Origin: Ochrobactrum sp. BTU1 | GTDB taxonomy: Bacteria > Pseudomonadota > Alphaproteobacteria > Rhizobiales > Rhizobiaceae | NCBI GenBank assembly: GCA_018798825.1 | Contig: CP076357.1 | Location: forward strand, 248,001-312,000 | DNA length: 64,000 nt | Direction: 5' to 3' | Part shown: piece after piece, positions 38,644-46,753 of the stretch | Position numbering within the stretch: the stretch's first letter is position 1 | Layout: each line of letters starts with the position of its first letter | The notes under the pieces: generated by a model | The model's input: only the letters and a program-made list of their open reading frames with translations | Databases searched by the model: none | What the model was told of the DNA's origin: nothing | Translations under genes and position numbers: made by a program

Positions 38644-39666
38644 ATGATATTCACGCGCACGATGACGGCGATTGGTTTTGCTCTGTCACTTTCAGCATGT
38701 ACAGCGACCGCCATCACCCCACCAAAAATGAATGCGAAGTTGCTGGACGGGCCACCGATATCTGACATTGTTACTCCGTTTGACAGAGCTTTGACGTGCT
38801 TGAACGGACGCATCTCCAAGAATGTGATTTTTTCCGTTGGCGCGATTCTGGATCAAACTGGGAAGGAAAGCTTCACAGATGGTGGCGTGGGCAAGTTTGT
38901 GACGCAGGGTGCTGGTGACATGGTTCAATCAGCGCTTTTCAAGGCAGGAACGACGATTGTAAATCGTCGCGACCCGCGCGTGACCACGACGGAAATGGAA
39001 TGGAAGATCCGCGACAACCGGCGAATTATTCCGACAAGCTATTATGTCACGGGCAGTATCAATAGCCTCGATTTTATTCCAGGAGGAGGTGTCGAGGCTG
39101 AAGTAGCAGGCGTTGGTGCGAAGTATCGCCAGAACAGAATGTTGGTTGGTATCGATCTGGCTCTCACCGATGCGGCAAGCGGGCGTATTGTTGCGAACGT
39201 CCCGATCCATAAGCAGATTTACGCCAGTGAGTACGGCGCAACTGCCGGACGCTTCTTTGGCGATACATTGGTGAACGCACAGATAGGTGGTCGTGAACGC
39301 GAGGCGCTGCATTTTGCGCTGCGTCAGATGCTTTATCTTGGCACATTTGAACTCCTCACACAGGTCATGGCAGCGCAGAACTATGCCGACTGTCGGTCAC
39401 ACATTGAGAAAATGCATGGCGATATAGAAGGTACCTCCACCGGCAAAGCTGTTGCAGCACTGGCGGAGAGAAAGGCGCAGGAGCCGCAATCGGGAAAGGA
39501 TTTGCCGGCTGCCCCAACTGTTCCAACAGTAACCTCAACCGCCAATACGCCGACGGCTGAGAAGGACGTTCCGAACAATCTGCAGCAGAAGAGCCTGATG
39601 AAATGGGATGCTGCCAAAGGTGGGTGGGTTCCCGGAGACAGCGGCGCGGAAGCCTCTGGTTCTTGA
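38644..39666 (+). CDS. hfaB: CsgG/HfaB-family outer-membrane secretion lipoprotein
   Basis: A 340-residue lipoprotein. The signal peptide ends in a lipobox (SLSAC, Cys 19). Residues about 45-265 follow the CsgG/HfaB pattern: LTCLNGRISKNVIFSVGAIL, DQTGKESFTDGG, VTQGAGDMVQSALFKAG, then VNRRDPR, TGSINSLDFIPGGGVEAEVA, MLVGIDLALTDAASGRIVAN and a late EREALHFALRQM. CsgG forms the nonameric outer-membrane pore for curli; HfaB does the same job for holdfast anchors. A Pro/Ala/Thr-rich tail of about 75 residues is extra. It lies 14 bases after the small Asn-rich gene, with GGAGCGGG upstream. Confidence 0.83.
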   Translation: MIFTRTMTAIGFALSLSACTATAITPPKMNAKLLDGPPISDIVTPFDRALTCLNGRISKNVIFSVGAILDQTGKESFTDGGVGKFVTQGAGDMVQSALFKAGTTIVNRRDPRVTTTEMEWKIRDNRRIIPTSYYVTGSINSLDFIPGGGVEAEVAGVGAKYRQNRMLVGIDLALTDAASGRIVANVPIHKQIYASEYGATAGRFFGDTLVNAQIGGREREALHFALRQMLYLGTFELLTQVMAAQNYADCRSHIEKMHGDIEGTSTGKAVAALAERKAQEPQSGKDLPAAPTVPTVTSTANTPTAEKDVPNNLQQKSLMKWDAAKGGWVPGDSGAEASGS

Positions 39667-39762
39667 GCACTTGTTCCTGCGAGGCGGGAAAACCGTGTGC
39701 ACCCCAGCACATGACATTGAACGAAACCGGCAGGTGTGGGGGCTGCCATCGGGAGACGACAG

Positions 39763-40614
39763 ATGAAGAAATTTCTAGTATCGACATCGACTGCAATGCT
39801 ACTTTTGGGCGTTGGCACCGCATCCAACGCTCAAACACTCTCTGACACAATCGGACAGCCAGTCATTGATCAGATGCGCCAGTTCGAGAACGGCAACTGG
39901 ATTAATCGTGCGGTTAACACCGGCGAAATCGACGGCTCGGTCAATATTATCGGAGTTCCGAACTTCGAGGCGACCCGTGAGATCAGCGGCTCGATCGACA
40001 CCGGACTGTCAGCTGGGGTGGATCTTGAAGCCGTTTCGGTTGATATTACCAATCCGCTCGCAAGCGGCATTGAACTTGGTGTCGATGTGGATGCCCATTT
40101 GAAGGCAAATGTTTCTCTTGAAGAAACAGTTAAAATTGGTGGCGCCATTGTCAAGTCGACAGAAGTCATCAAGACGGTAGCAGCCGGTGCAGTCAATACG
40201 GGTCATATTGCGACCGCGGTGTCTGCTGCAAACACTTCGACCACAACTTCCATGGAAGTATCGCTGACGGATCTGAAGTATCTCGACGGTGAAGTATCTC
40301 AGGCATCGGCCTCAACCTCAAGCACTGCCGCAGAAGCGCTTGCTGCGGATGGTACATTCGCGTCTCTGGGCAATCTCAGTCTCGGTATCAACAACACGGT
40401 CGCAAGCTCGACCTCTGGTCCCGCGCTCGGCGTCTATGCCGTCAATGAAGCCTTTAATAATGCGGACATTAATGGTTCGGTCAATATCCTGAGCAATGGC
40501 ACCGACCTTGCAGGTATCTCTACTGTCGCAGCAGGTGCTGTAAATACCGGAACGATATCGCTCGGCTTTGATGGCGCAGCCCTCAATAGTGCTCTTAACG
40601 GCGGTGGAAACTGA
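39763..40614 (+). CDS. Secreted repeat protein, HfaD-like
   Basis: A 283-residue exported protein with a signal peptide (about 1-23, ending SNAQ) and a mature chain poor in Cys and aromatic residues. It has recurring blocks: AVNTGEIDGSVNI (about 45-57), AAGAVNTGHIATA (about 139), NADINGSVNILSNG (about 244) and AAGAVNTGTISLG (about 262). Such alternating Asn/Gly/Ser strands suggest a fibrous or beta-helical surface protein. Placement after the CsgG/HfaB-type gene parallels hfaD. The start at MKKFLVS has GGGAGACGAC upstream. Homology to HfaD is inferred from order and style. Confidence 0.72.
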   Translation: MKKFLVSTSTAMLLLGVGTASNAQTLSDTIGQPVIDQMRQFENGNWINRAVNTGEIDGSVNIIGVPNFEATREISGSIDTGLSAGVDLEAVSVDITNPLASGIELGVDVDAHLKANVSLEETVKIGGAIVKSTEVIKTVAAGAVNTGHIATAVSAANTSTTTSMEVSLTDLKYLDGEVSQASASTSSTAAEALAADGTFASLGNLSLGINNTVASSTSGPALGVYAVNEAFNNADINGSVNILSNGTDLAGISTVAAGAVNTGTISLGFDGAALNSALNGGGN

Positions 40615-40637
40615 GTTAGCCCCTCGCACCGCTAAAA

Positions 40638-40696
40638 AGACTGCGACCAATGTTTCAGACTGGCCGTCCTGCCAGGCGAGGTGAGGGTCGCAGTCT
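40638..40696 (+). terminator. Stem-loop between HfaD-like and porin genes
   Basis: Perfect 11-base stem AGACTGCGACC (40638-40648) with GGTCGCAGTCT (40686-40696), enclosing a second small hairpin CTGGC/GCCAG (40660-40664 / 40671-40675). It is preceded by A5 and followed by CCTTCTC. It probably attenuates or ends the upstream operon just before the porin gene, 21 bases from its start. Confidence 0.65.
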
Positions 40697-40717
40697 CCTT
40701 CTCAGAAAGTACAGACC

Positions 40718-41698
40718 ATGAAGAAAGCCCTGACAATTGGAATGCTGTTGAGTTCCGCTGTTCCAGTGTTTGCAGCTGATCCTGTTGTTCCTGACCCAAT
40801 TTCTGCTCCACCTGTCTATCAGGCGCTGCCAATTTGGACGGGCCTTTACATCGGCGGACAAATTGGCTGGGCACGCGGGCAGTCTGCGCCTCATGTGCCC
40901 GTACGTTCGACGCCCACGCCGGTTGATCCATCAACCCCGATAGAACCAGAAATACCGGTTAACCCGACCTGTAGCCTCGGTGATTTTGCCTGGGCCACGG
41001 CTTCAACAAAAAACACTAAAGCAGTTGCTTTTGCCGATCCCTGCGAAGCCTGGGCAACAGGCTCGACGCCAAACACCAGTGCTGGTGTTAGCGTGACGCA
41101 GGACACAGTTGAGACGCTCTCCGCCGATCAGCCGCCCTCGCTTAGTTCCGACAGTTTTAATGCGCGAAGCATGGCAGCTGCAGGTGAGAGCACGCAAGCA
41201 GACGTGATCACCTATAGTTCGGGTGGTCGCCGCGACACCTTCATCGGGGGTGTACATATCGGCTATAACCATCAATTCGAAAACAATCTTGTGCTGGGAG
41301 CGGTCGCTGATATCAACTTTCTAAAGTGGGATCGCTTTGTCGATGCGAGATATCAGGCCCATAGCATGGAAATGCGCCAGTCACTCGACTATATCGGGAC
41401 TGTCCGGGCAAAATTTGGTTACGCTGTTGATCGGCTTCTGGTTTTCGGAACAGGCGGTCTGGCATATGGTGGCGTCGAGAATGAATTCTCAATAGACGGA
41501 TCATCCGTGGAAAACAAACGCAATGTTCGGTTTGGTTATAGTATCGGTGCTGGCGTAGACTACAAGGCCTTTGAGAATGTGAGCATTGGTGCGGAATATC
41601 TATTCACGGACCTTGGCAAAAAGTCGAACAACGAAGTGTTTAAGGACAATGTCAGTTTTCACAGTGTTTTCCTGAAGGCTTCGTATCACTTCAATTAA
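40718..41698 (+). CDS. Outer-membrane beta-barrel protein, Omp25/Omp31-like
   Basis: A 326-residue outer-membrane protein. The signal peptide ends VFAAD (about 1-20), then the hallmark WTGLYIGGQIGWARG. A C-terminal barrel (about 165-326) has FIGGVHIGYNHQF, LDYIGTVRAKFGYAVDRLLV, FGTGGLAYGG, YSIGAGVDYKAF, IGAEYLFTDLG and the terminal ASYHFN. An insert of about 110 residues between the first strand and the rest contains a Pro-rich segment and two similar blocks (AWATASTKNTKAV; AWATGSTPNTSAG), unusual for the family (about 220-240 residues). Placement suggests a surface partner of the HfaB-type system; an independent porin is also possible. Confidence 0.87.
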   Translation: MKKALTIGMLLSSAVPVFAADPVVPDPISAPPVYQALPIWTGLYIGGQIGWARGQSAPHVPVRSTPTPVDPSTPIEPEIPVNPTCSLGDFAWATASTKNTKAVAFADPCEAWATGSTPNTSAGVSVTQDTVETLSADQPPSLSSDSFNARSMAAAGESTQADVITYSSGGRRDTFIGGVHIGYNHQFENNLVLGAVADINFLKWDRFVDARYQAHSMEMRQSLDYIGTVRAKFGYAVDRLLVFGTGGLAYGGVENEFSIDGSSVENKRNVRFGYSIGAGVDYKAFENVSIGAEYLFTDLGKKSNNEVFKDNVSFHSVFLKASYHFN

Positions 41699-41785
41699 GT
41701 TCAGAGCGCAATAGGGGGACTGCGGACATAAATTACGCGTATAATCGCATCCACAGTCTCTCCATTTTTTGGGAGTCAAAGAGCA

Positions 41786-41995
41786 ATGAGCGCATTGATG
41801 ATCAATGTTCCCACGAAAGCTGTCGAGGAGAATGGTTATAGTGCCGAATGTGAGTTCGCACTCGAACCTTCCTTCTCTCGCCTGGTTATCGAGGCAAAAA
41901 AGGCAGGTTGGGATGAACTGCAAATCGCTCTGTCGATTATATCGCATTGCGAATTACTGATTTATGGGTCGGAGACAGAACGGACCCTGATATAG
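41786..41995 (+). CDS. Small protein, paralogue of the gene at 8543
   Basis: A 69-residue cytoplasmic protein with GGGAGTC upstream of the ATG. The core CEFALEPSFSRLV, then AKKAGWDELQIALSII, aligns with CVFALEPSIHKLL and AVEVGWDKDQVLFAIM of the protein at 8543. Function is unknown. It follows the surface-protein operon and precedes a hairpin that probably terminates it. Confidence 0.75.
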   Translation: MSALMINVPTKAVEENGYSAECEFALEPSFSRLVIEAKKAGWDELQIALSIISHCELLIYGSETERTLI

Positions 41996-42050
41996 TTTCC
42001 ACGCGATATATTAGCCGTCATTAACGTCTCTTAGCAGCAAAAACGACATT

Positions 42051-42072
42051 CGCTGCCCTGGGTCGGGCAGCG
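42051..42072 (+). terminator. Probable terminator after small gene
   Basis: Perfect eight-base stem CGCTGCCC / GGGCAGCG with a six-base loop, followed by CGTTT. It lies between converging transcripts and likely ends the rightward one. Confidence 0.6.
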
Positions 42073-42156
42073 CGTTTAAGGCTGATTTTTCACATCTCAT
42101 ATTGCCGACAATCTGGTGGGCCAAACATTTGCGAGGCGCAGATGGCTTAACCCAGA

Positions 42157-43866
42157 TCATGTGCGTTCATTCTTTATGAAAGTAGAAATTCTCTCAGCAA
42201 TCATGATTGTCGGGAGATTCGTGTTCGCACAAGGTATAGAAGGCATGAGAGAGGCGTCACAAACGCGAAGTCCTTCGACGCCATGAACTTTGCCGGTTGA
42301 ATCTGTGACAGCGTGGGCGTCGGTGACGGCCCCCATCCGACACGTCCCAGATGCATGCCATGTCCCTCCTACGTGCCGGCGTACGAAGTCTGTGAGCGCC
42401 TTATCGTCATGAAGCAACGATAGAATTTTTATTCCTGGTGTGACCAATGACTGTATGACAGCTCCACGTGCGGGGCCAGCGATGTCTAAGAGTGCAGCAA
42501 GGGCTCCTCGTTGCACCGCATTCCACAGGCTTGGCACGGCAACACGCGCGACGCGCGGCGTATAGCTCGATGGAAAGACGTTACATGCAAAATCGCGCAT
42601 GTATTCGTCGGCAAGGATAGCAGCCCCTTTTCTGACTGCATCTTTCAATCTTAGAAGGTCTCGTTCATCGCTTAACATCCGGAAATCGACGTCAGGTTCA
42701 ATGGTCTCGTCTTTGGACGAAAGTTTGATGCTACCTCGTGAGTAGGATTTATTCACCCAGAAGAACAAGCTTCCAATGCGGTGGCCGACACAATGCCAGC
42801 CCGAACGCGAAAGTATCGCTGCATGCATGTCACCCTTGGGTGTGGCAGGCAATTCGGAAGAGTATCGCCAGATTGCTTGTTCGTGATGTTCTTCAGGATA
42901 TTTATTTCGCCCAGCTCTGTGTAAGTAAGCTGCAACCGCAATAGATGGATGCTCCATCAGGTTTTGCCCAACACCTTCAAGTGCATGAACGATCGGGATG
43001 CCCAACCCCATCAGATCAGTGCTGGGCCCCACACCTGAGCGCATCAGCAATGCAGGCGAATGAATTGCTCCTGAGGCAATGATCACTTGACTTGCCGTAA
43101 TGACGAAGTCGGGGCTTTCCTGATCATTTGATTTGATAACAGCGCCTGTCGCGGTTCTATTGTCAAACAATATCCGGGACGCTGTGAAGCCGGTCATAAT
43201 TTTCAAATTCAGGCGTCTTCGGACGTTGCTGTCGAGATATGCGATCGATGTTGGCAATCGTTCGCCCTGATCGCTGACGGCAACCGCTCCTCGAAAGGTT
43301 CCATCCCGCCATTCGCCGTTTTGATCGGCCCCGATTGGCCAACCCTTTTTGTCGAGCGTTTGCATCACACGTTTCACGAATGGCGAAATATGCATATCGT
43401 CAATGCGTCGGATGGAAATTGGGCCTTCTTGACCGTGGTTCTCATCAAAAAAGTCGCGATCAGATTCTATCTTACGGAAATAGGGAACACACTCGTCCCA
43501 GCTCCAACCCTTCGCACCCAGTTCGTGCCACTCATTGTAATCTTCAGGTGCACCACGATTGGCCATCAGCGCATTGATCGCAGATCCGCCGCCGAGAATT
43601 TTCGCTTGTTCGTAGCGGCGTAAGCCACGGCGGTCACCTTGCGGGAAGAACGTACCCATACGAGCCTGCAAGCCACTCCAGATGTTGCGGGTGTCGAGAT
43701 AGGCCCGCCCTGGATAGCGGCTACGAATGGCTTCCGGCATATCGGCATGGGTGATGTCGCGTCCTGGTTCGATTAACACGACACGGTTTTTCGGATTTTC
43801 AGACAAGCGGGCAGCGAGAACGCAGCCTGCCGAACCTCCACCAAGAATAAGATAATCCGTGATCAT
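42157..43866 (-). CDS. GMC-family FAD oxidoreductase (choline-dehydrogenase-like)
   Basis: A 569-residue flavoenzyme that oxidises alcohols. It has FAD-binding GGGSAGCVLAARLSE at the N-terminus, the GMC signature GGGSAINALMANRGAPEDY (about 93-111) and ASGAIHSPALLMRSGVGP (about 265-282). C-terminal HASGTCRMG carries the active-site His, followed by RVCDASLMPSIPCANTNLPT. Length fits the family. It is the last gene of the leftward transporter operon and overlaps the permease gene by four bases. The actual alcohol substrate is unknown; BetA-like annotation would be over-specific. Confidence 0.9.
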   Translation of the reverse strand: MITDYLILGGGSAGCVLAARLSENPKNRVVLIEPGRDITHADMPEAIRSRYPGRAYLDTRNIWSGLQARMGTFFPQGDRRGLRRYEQAKILGGGSAINALMANRGAPEDYNEWHELGAKGWSWDECVPYFRKIESDRDFFDENHGQEGPISIRRIDDMHISPFVKRVMQTLDKKGWPIGADQNGEWRDGTFRGAVAVSDQGERLPTSIAYLDSNVRRRLNLKIMTGFTASRILFDNRTATGAVIKSNDQESPDFVITASQVIIASGAIHSPALLMRSGVGPSTDLMGLGIPIVHALEGVGQNLMEHPSIAVAAYLHRAGRNKYPEEHHEQAIWRYSSELPATPKGDMHAAILSRSGWHCVGHRIGSLFFWVNKSYSRGSIKLSSKDETIEPDVDFRMLSDERDLLRLKDAVRKGAAILADEYMRDFACNVFPSSYTPRVARVAVPSLWNAVQRGALAALLDIAGPARGAVIQSLVTPGIKILSLLHDDKALTDFVRRHVGGTWHASGTCRMGAVTDAHAVTDSTGKVHGVEGLRVCDASLMPSIPCANTNLPTIMIAERISTFIKNERT

Positions 43867-44657
43867 ATCGAGGCCTGCTTGCGGCGTTGCCGTCCGGCGC
43901 TCAGGGCTGCAAGCATCACGACGATGAACGAAACGGCAGTGAGCAGCGAACTGATCGATGCGATCGTTGGGTCGATCTCGTCACGTAGTGCTGTGAACAT
44001 GCGTTTGGTAAGCGTTTGGTATTGTCCACCAGAAATGAAGAGCGATACGACGGTTTCATCAAGGGCAGAGATGAACGCGAAAAGCATGCCTGTTATGACG
44101 CTTGCTTTGATCTGTGGGAGGGTCACTGCAAAGAATGCACGGAAGCGGTTCATCCCCAGGCTTCGGGCAACCATCTCCTGTGTCGGGTCGAATTTCCGCA
44201 AGCCTACCAACACCGATGTTACAACATAGGGCAGCCCAAGCATCAGATTGGCGAGAATGAGGCCCGATAGCGTCGCGAGCATTCCGATCTTTGCATAGAC
44301 AAAGAACACGCCCACGGCGGTGATGACGATGGGAACGACGAGGGGCAGCAATAAGACCACCTGGACGCTCCGCACCAGCTTTGAGGACGTAAGGTTCAGG
44401 GCATATGCTGCAGCCGTTCCGATGATTGTGGATAAAAGGGCGCTGCCGAGGGCGACGATTAAGCTCACTTTCGTGGCCTGCATCCACGCGGTGCTCGTCA
44501 AATAGCTTTCATACCATCGAAATGACCAGCTTGGTGGTGGAAACGCCAAAAATCTCGTACCAGAAAAAGACATTGGAACAATGATGAGGATAGGTAGGAC
44601 GAGCCATACCAGAACCATCAAGACGACCGAGATGAGGATGATACGCGGGACTGACAT
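43863..44657 (-). CDS. ABC transporter permease, PotC type
   Basis: A 264-residue inner-membrane permease with six TM helices, including the binding-protein-dependent transport signature EMVARSLGMNRFRAFFAVTLPQI that contacts the ATPase. The start at MSVPRIIL has AGGTAAGG upstream; a longer frame would overlap the preceding permease. Pairs with the PotB-type permease next to it to form the channel for a polyamine or amine-like substrate. Confidence 0.92.
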   Translation of the reverse strand: MSVPRIILISVVLMVLVWLVLPILIIVPMSFSGTRFLAFPPPSWSFRWYESYLTSTAWMQATKVSLIVALGSALLSTIIGTAAAYALNLTSSKLVRSVQVVLLLPLVVPIVITAVGVFFVYAKIGMLATLSGLILANLMLGLPYVVTSVLVGLRKFDPTQEMVARSLGMNRFRAFFAVTLPQIKASVITGMLFAFISALDETVVSLFISGGQYQTLTKRMFTALRDEIDPTIASISSLLTAVSFIVVMLAALSAGRQRRKQASI

Positions 44658-44661
44658 GGCC

Positions 44662-45534
44662 TTACCTCGTTCCCATAATGCGTTCAAAGGGGATCAAAAG
44701 ACTGGCTAGTCGGAAGATCAGAAACACGCAAATAAGTAGCACCACGCTGATTGAGGACGCGGCGCCCCACTCGTGATAAACTTCGATATTTCGCGAAACG
44801 AGCATTGAGACCATGTAAGTTCGGCCACCACCGAGTAATTCCGGCGTGATATAGAACCCAAGCGTCAGCACGAAGACCAGCACCATGCCGGCGATCATGC
44901 CTGGTAACGACAAGGGTAAGAAGACACGCGTGAATACATAGTAGGGTGTTCCACCAAGGCTTGAACCAGCCATTGAGAGTTCGTGCGGAATTTTCTGCAT
45001 CGTCGCATAAAGCGGTAGCACCATGAATGGGAGCAGGATATGGATCGTGGCAACGACCGTGCCAAATTCATTATTCACCAGGAGCAGCGGAGCATCGATC
45101 AGGCCGAGCGACTTCATTGCGGAATTGACCAATCCGGTGCGTTGCAACAGGATCAACCACGCATAAGCGCGGACTAGAACGCTAGTCCAGAACGGCAGAA
45201 TAACCATTGCCAGAATGATGATGCTCCATTTCTGGCTTACGGTCGCTGCAAGATAGGCTATCGGATAACCGAGCAAGACTGATACGATTGTGACAATGAA
45301 TGCGATCTTGAAGGTTTGAAGAAATGTCATCCAGTAGACGTTATCAGTCAGAAAACGCTGATAGTGGACAACAGTAAATCCTCCGTCTTGCCATACCGAC
45401 TGCCAGGCAAGCCAGAGAAGCGGTAGGATCAGCAACACAGTAACGACCGCAAGGGCTGGTGCCAGAAGAAAGACCATCAACCGCGTCTCTTTGCGTCGAT
45501 GGATTTCACTTGGATTGAGTGTCGCGTTGCGCAT
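44662..45534 (-). CDS. ABC transporter permease, PotB type
   Basis: A 290-residue permease with about six TM helices and the conserved loop ELSMAGSSLGGTPYYVFTRVFLPLSLPG. The start is the ATG at 45534 with GGCGG upstream; an in-frame GTG nine bases earlier is possible. The gap to the second permease is four bases. Confidence 0.92.
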   Translation of the reverse strand: MRNATLNPSEIHRRKETRLMVFLLAPALAVVTVLLILPLLWLAWQSVWQDGGFTVVHYQRFLTDNVYWMTFLQTFKIAFIVTIVSVLLGYPIAYLAATVSQKWSIIILAMVILPFWTSVLVRAYAWLILLQRTGLVNSAMKSLGLIDAPLLLVNNEFGTVVATIHILLPFMVLPLYATMQKIPHELSMAGSSLGGTPYYVFTRVFLPLSLPGMIAGMVLVFVLTLGFYITPELLGGGRTYMVSMLVSRNIEVYHEWGAASSISVVLLICVFLIFRLASLLIPFERIMGTR

Positions 45535-45625
45535 CGATTTCACCGCCGAAATTTACGACATCCAATGAATGCCGAGGAAAAATAATAGTGCTCGCGCGAT
45601 GCCTGGACGCGCGAGCATGGTCTGA

Positions 45626-46666
45626 TTATTTCTGGATAAATTCGGCCCACCGCTTCTGAGCTTCTTCGCCGGCTTTCGAGCTCCACCATTGATCTGAAAT
45701 CAGAACTTGCTTTTTTGCATTGTCTGGTGAACTTGGCATTTCAGCTGCCCGTTCAGGGCTAATTTTGCCGGTTGTATAAGCTGCAGGATTGGCTGGGCCG
45801 TAATCAATATAGGCCGGGAAGTTTGCTTGAATCTCAGGGTCCAGTGCCGCATTTATAAACTTTACACTGGTCTCCAAATTCGGAGCGCCCTTCAAGATAC
45901 AGAGCGATGTATATTGCAAAAAGCCCTGATTGAATGTGTAACCAATGGGCAACCCTTCTTTGACCACAGCGGAAACACGACCGTTCCATGCCATTGTCAT
46001 ATCCACTTCGCCATCTGCAAGGAGTTGAGCGGATTGTGCGCCTGATGTCCACCAGACTGTGACAAAGGGCTTAATTTTCTCGAGTTTCTTGAACGCACGA
46101 TCAACGTCAAGAGGATAAAGTTTATCGACAGGGACGCCGTCGGCGATCAATGCAGCTTCTAGCGTTGCCAATGGATGGTTACGCAAAGCGCGTGTGCCGG
46201 GAAACTTCTCGACATCCCAGAAATCGACCCAGGTTTGCGGAGGTGTGTCGCCAAATTTCTCTTTGTTGTAGGCGAGTACACTCGAATAAAACTCGTAGGC
46301 CACCGAATAAGGCGATTTGTACTCGACCGGCATGTCCTTGACGTTGGGAAGTTGAGAAAAATCCAGTTTCTCAATCATACCCTGCTCTCCGCCGCGGATA
46401 CAATCTTTTGCCGGCGTGTCGATGACGTCCCAAACTGGTTTTCCGGTTTCGGTTTGCGTTTTTATCACCGGCCATGCATCGGGGGAGCTATCTTGATTGA
46501 TCGTTATGCCAAGCTTTTCTGCGACGGGGTCGAGGATGGCTTTGGTCTGCGCTTCTTGATAAGCGCCGCCTTGTGAAACGAAAGTGATCTGATCGGCCGA
46601 AGCGTAGCCTGCCCCAAAAGAAAGGGCAGCTGAACACAGGAGGAATGCTGAAACGGTCATGCGCAT
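45626..46666 (-). CDS. ABC transporter solute-binding protein, PotD type
   Basis: A 346-residue periplasmic binding protein. The signal peptide (about 1-24) ends YASA. The mature chain opens ITFVSQGGAYQEAQTKAILDP and contains SPYSVAYEF, WVDFWDVEKFPGTRALRN and MAWNGRV, the pattern of the spermidine/putrescine-binding class. It delivers a small organic cation or amino-acid derivative to the permeases. GAGGAG lies upstream of the ATG. Confidence 0.92.
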   Translation of the reverse strand: MRMTVSAFLLCSAALSFGAGYASADQITFVSQGGAYQEAQTKAILDPVAEKLGITINQDSSPDAWPVIKTQTETGKPVWDVIDTPAKDCIRGGEQGMIEKLDFSQLPNVKDMPVEYKSPYSVAYEFYSSVLAYNKEKFGDTPPQTWVDFWDVEKFPGTRALRNHPLATLEAALIADGVPVDKLYPLDVDRAFKKLEKIKPFVTVWWTSGAQSAQLLADGEVDMTMAWNGRVSAVVKEGLPIGYTFNQGFLQYTSLCILKGAPNLETSVKFINAALDPEIQANFPAYIDYGPANPAAYTTGKISPERAAEMPSSPDNAKKQVLISDQWWSSKAGEEAQKRWAEFIQK

Positions 46667-46753
46667 TTTTGTTCTCCTCTAATGGGCGCAAGGCCCTTTT
46701 TATATTTGCCGGCTCGGTTGGATTACTGCTCCGGCGCGCAGCGTTTTACTGCC

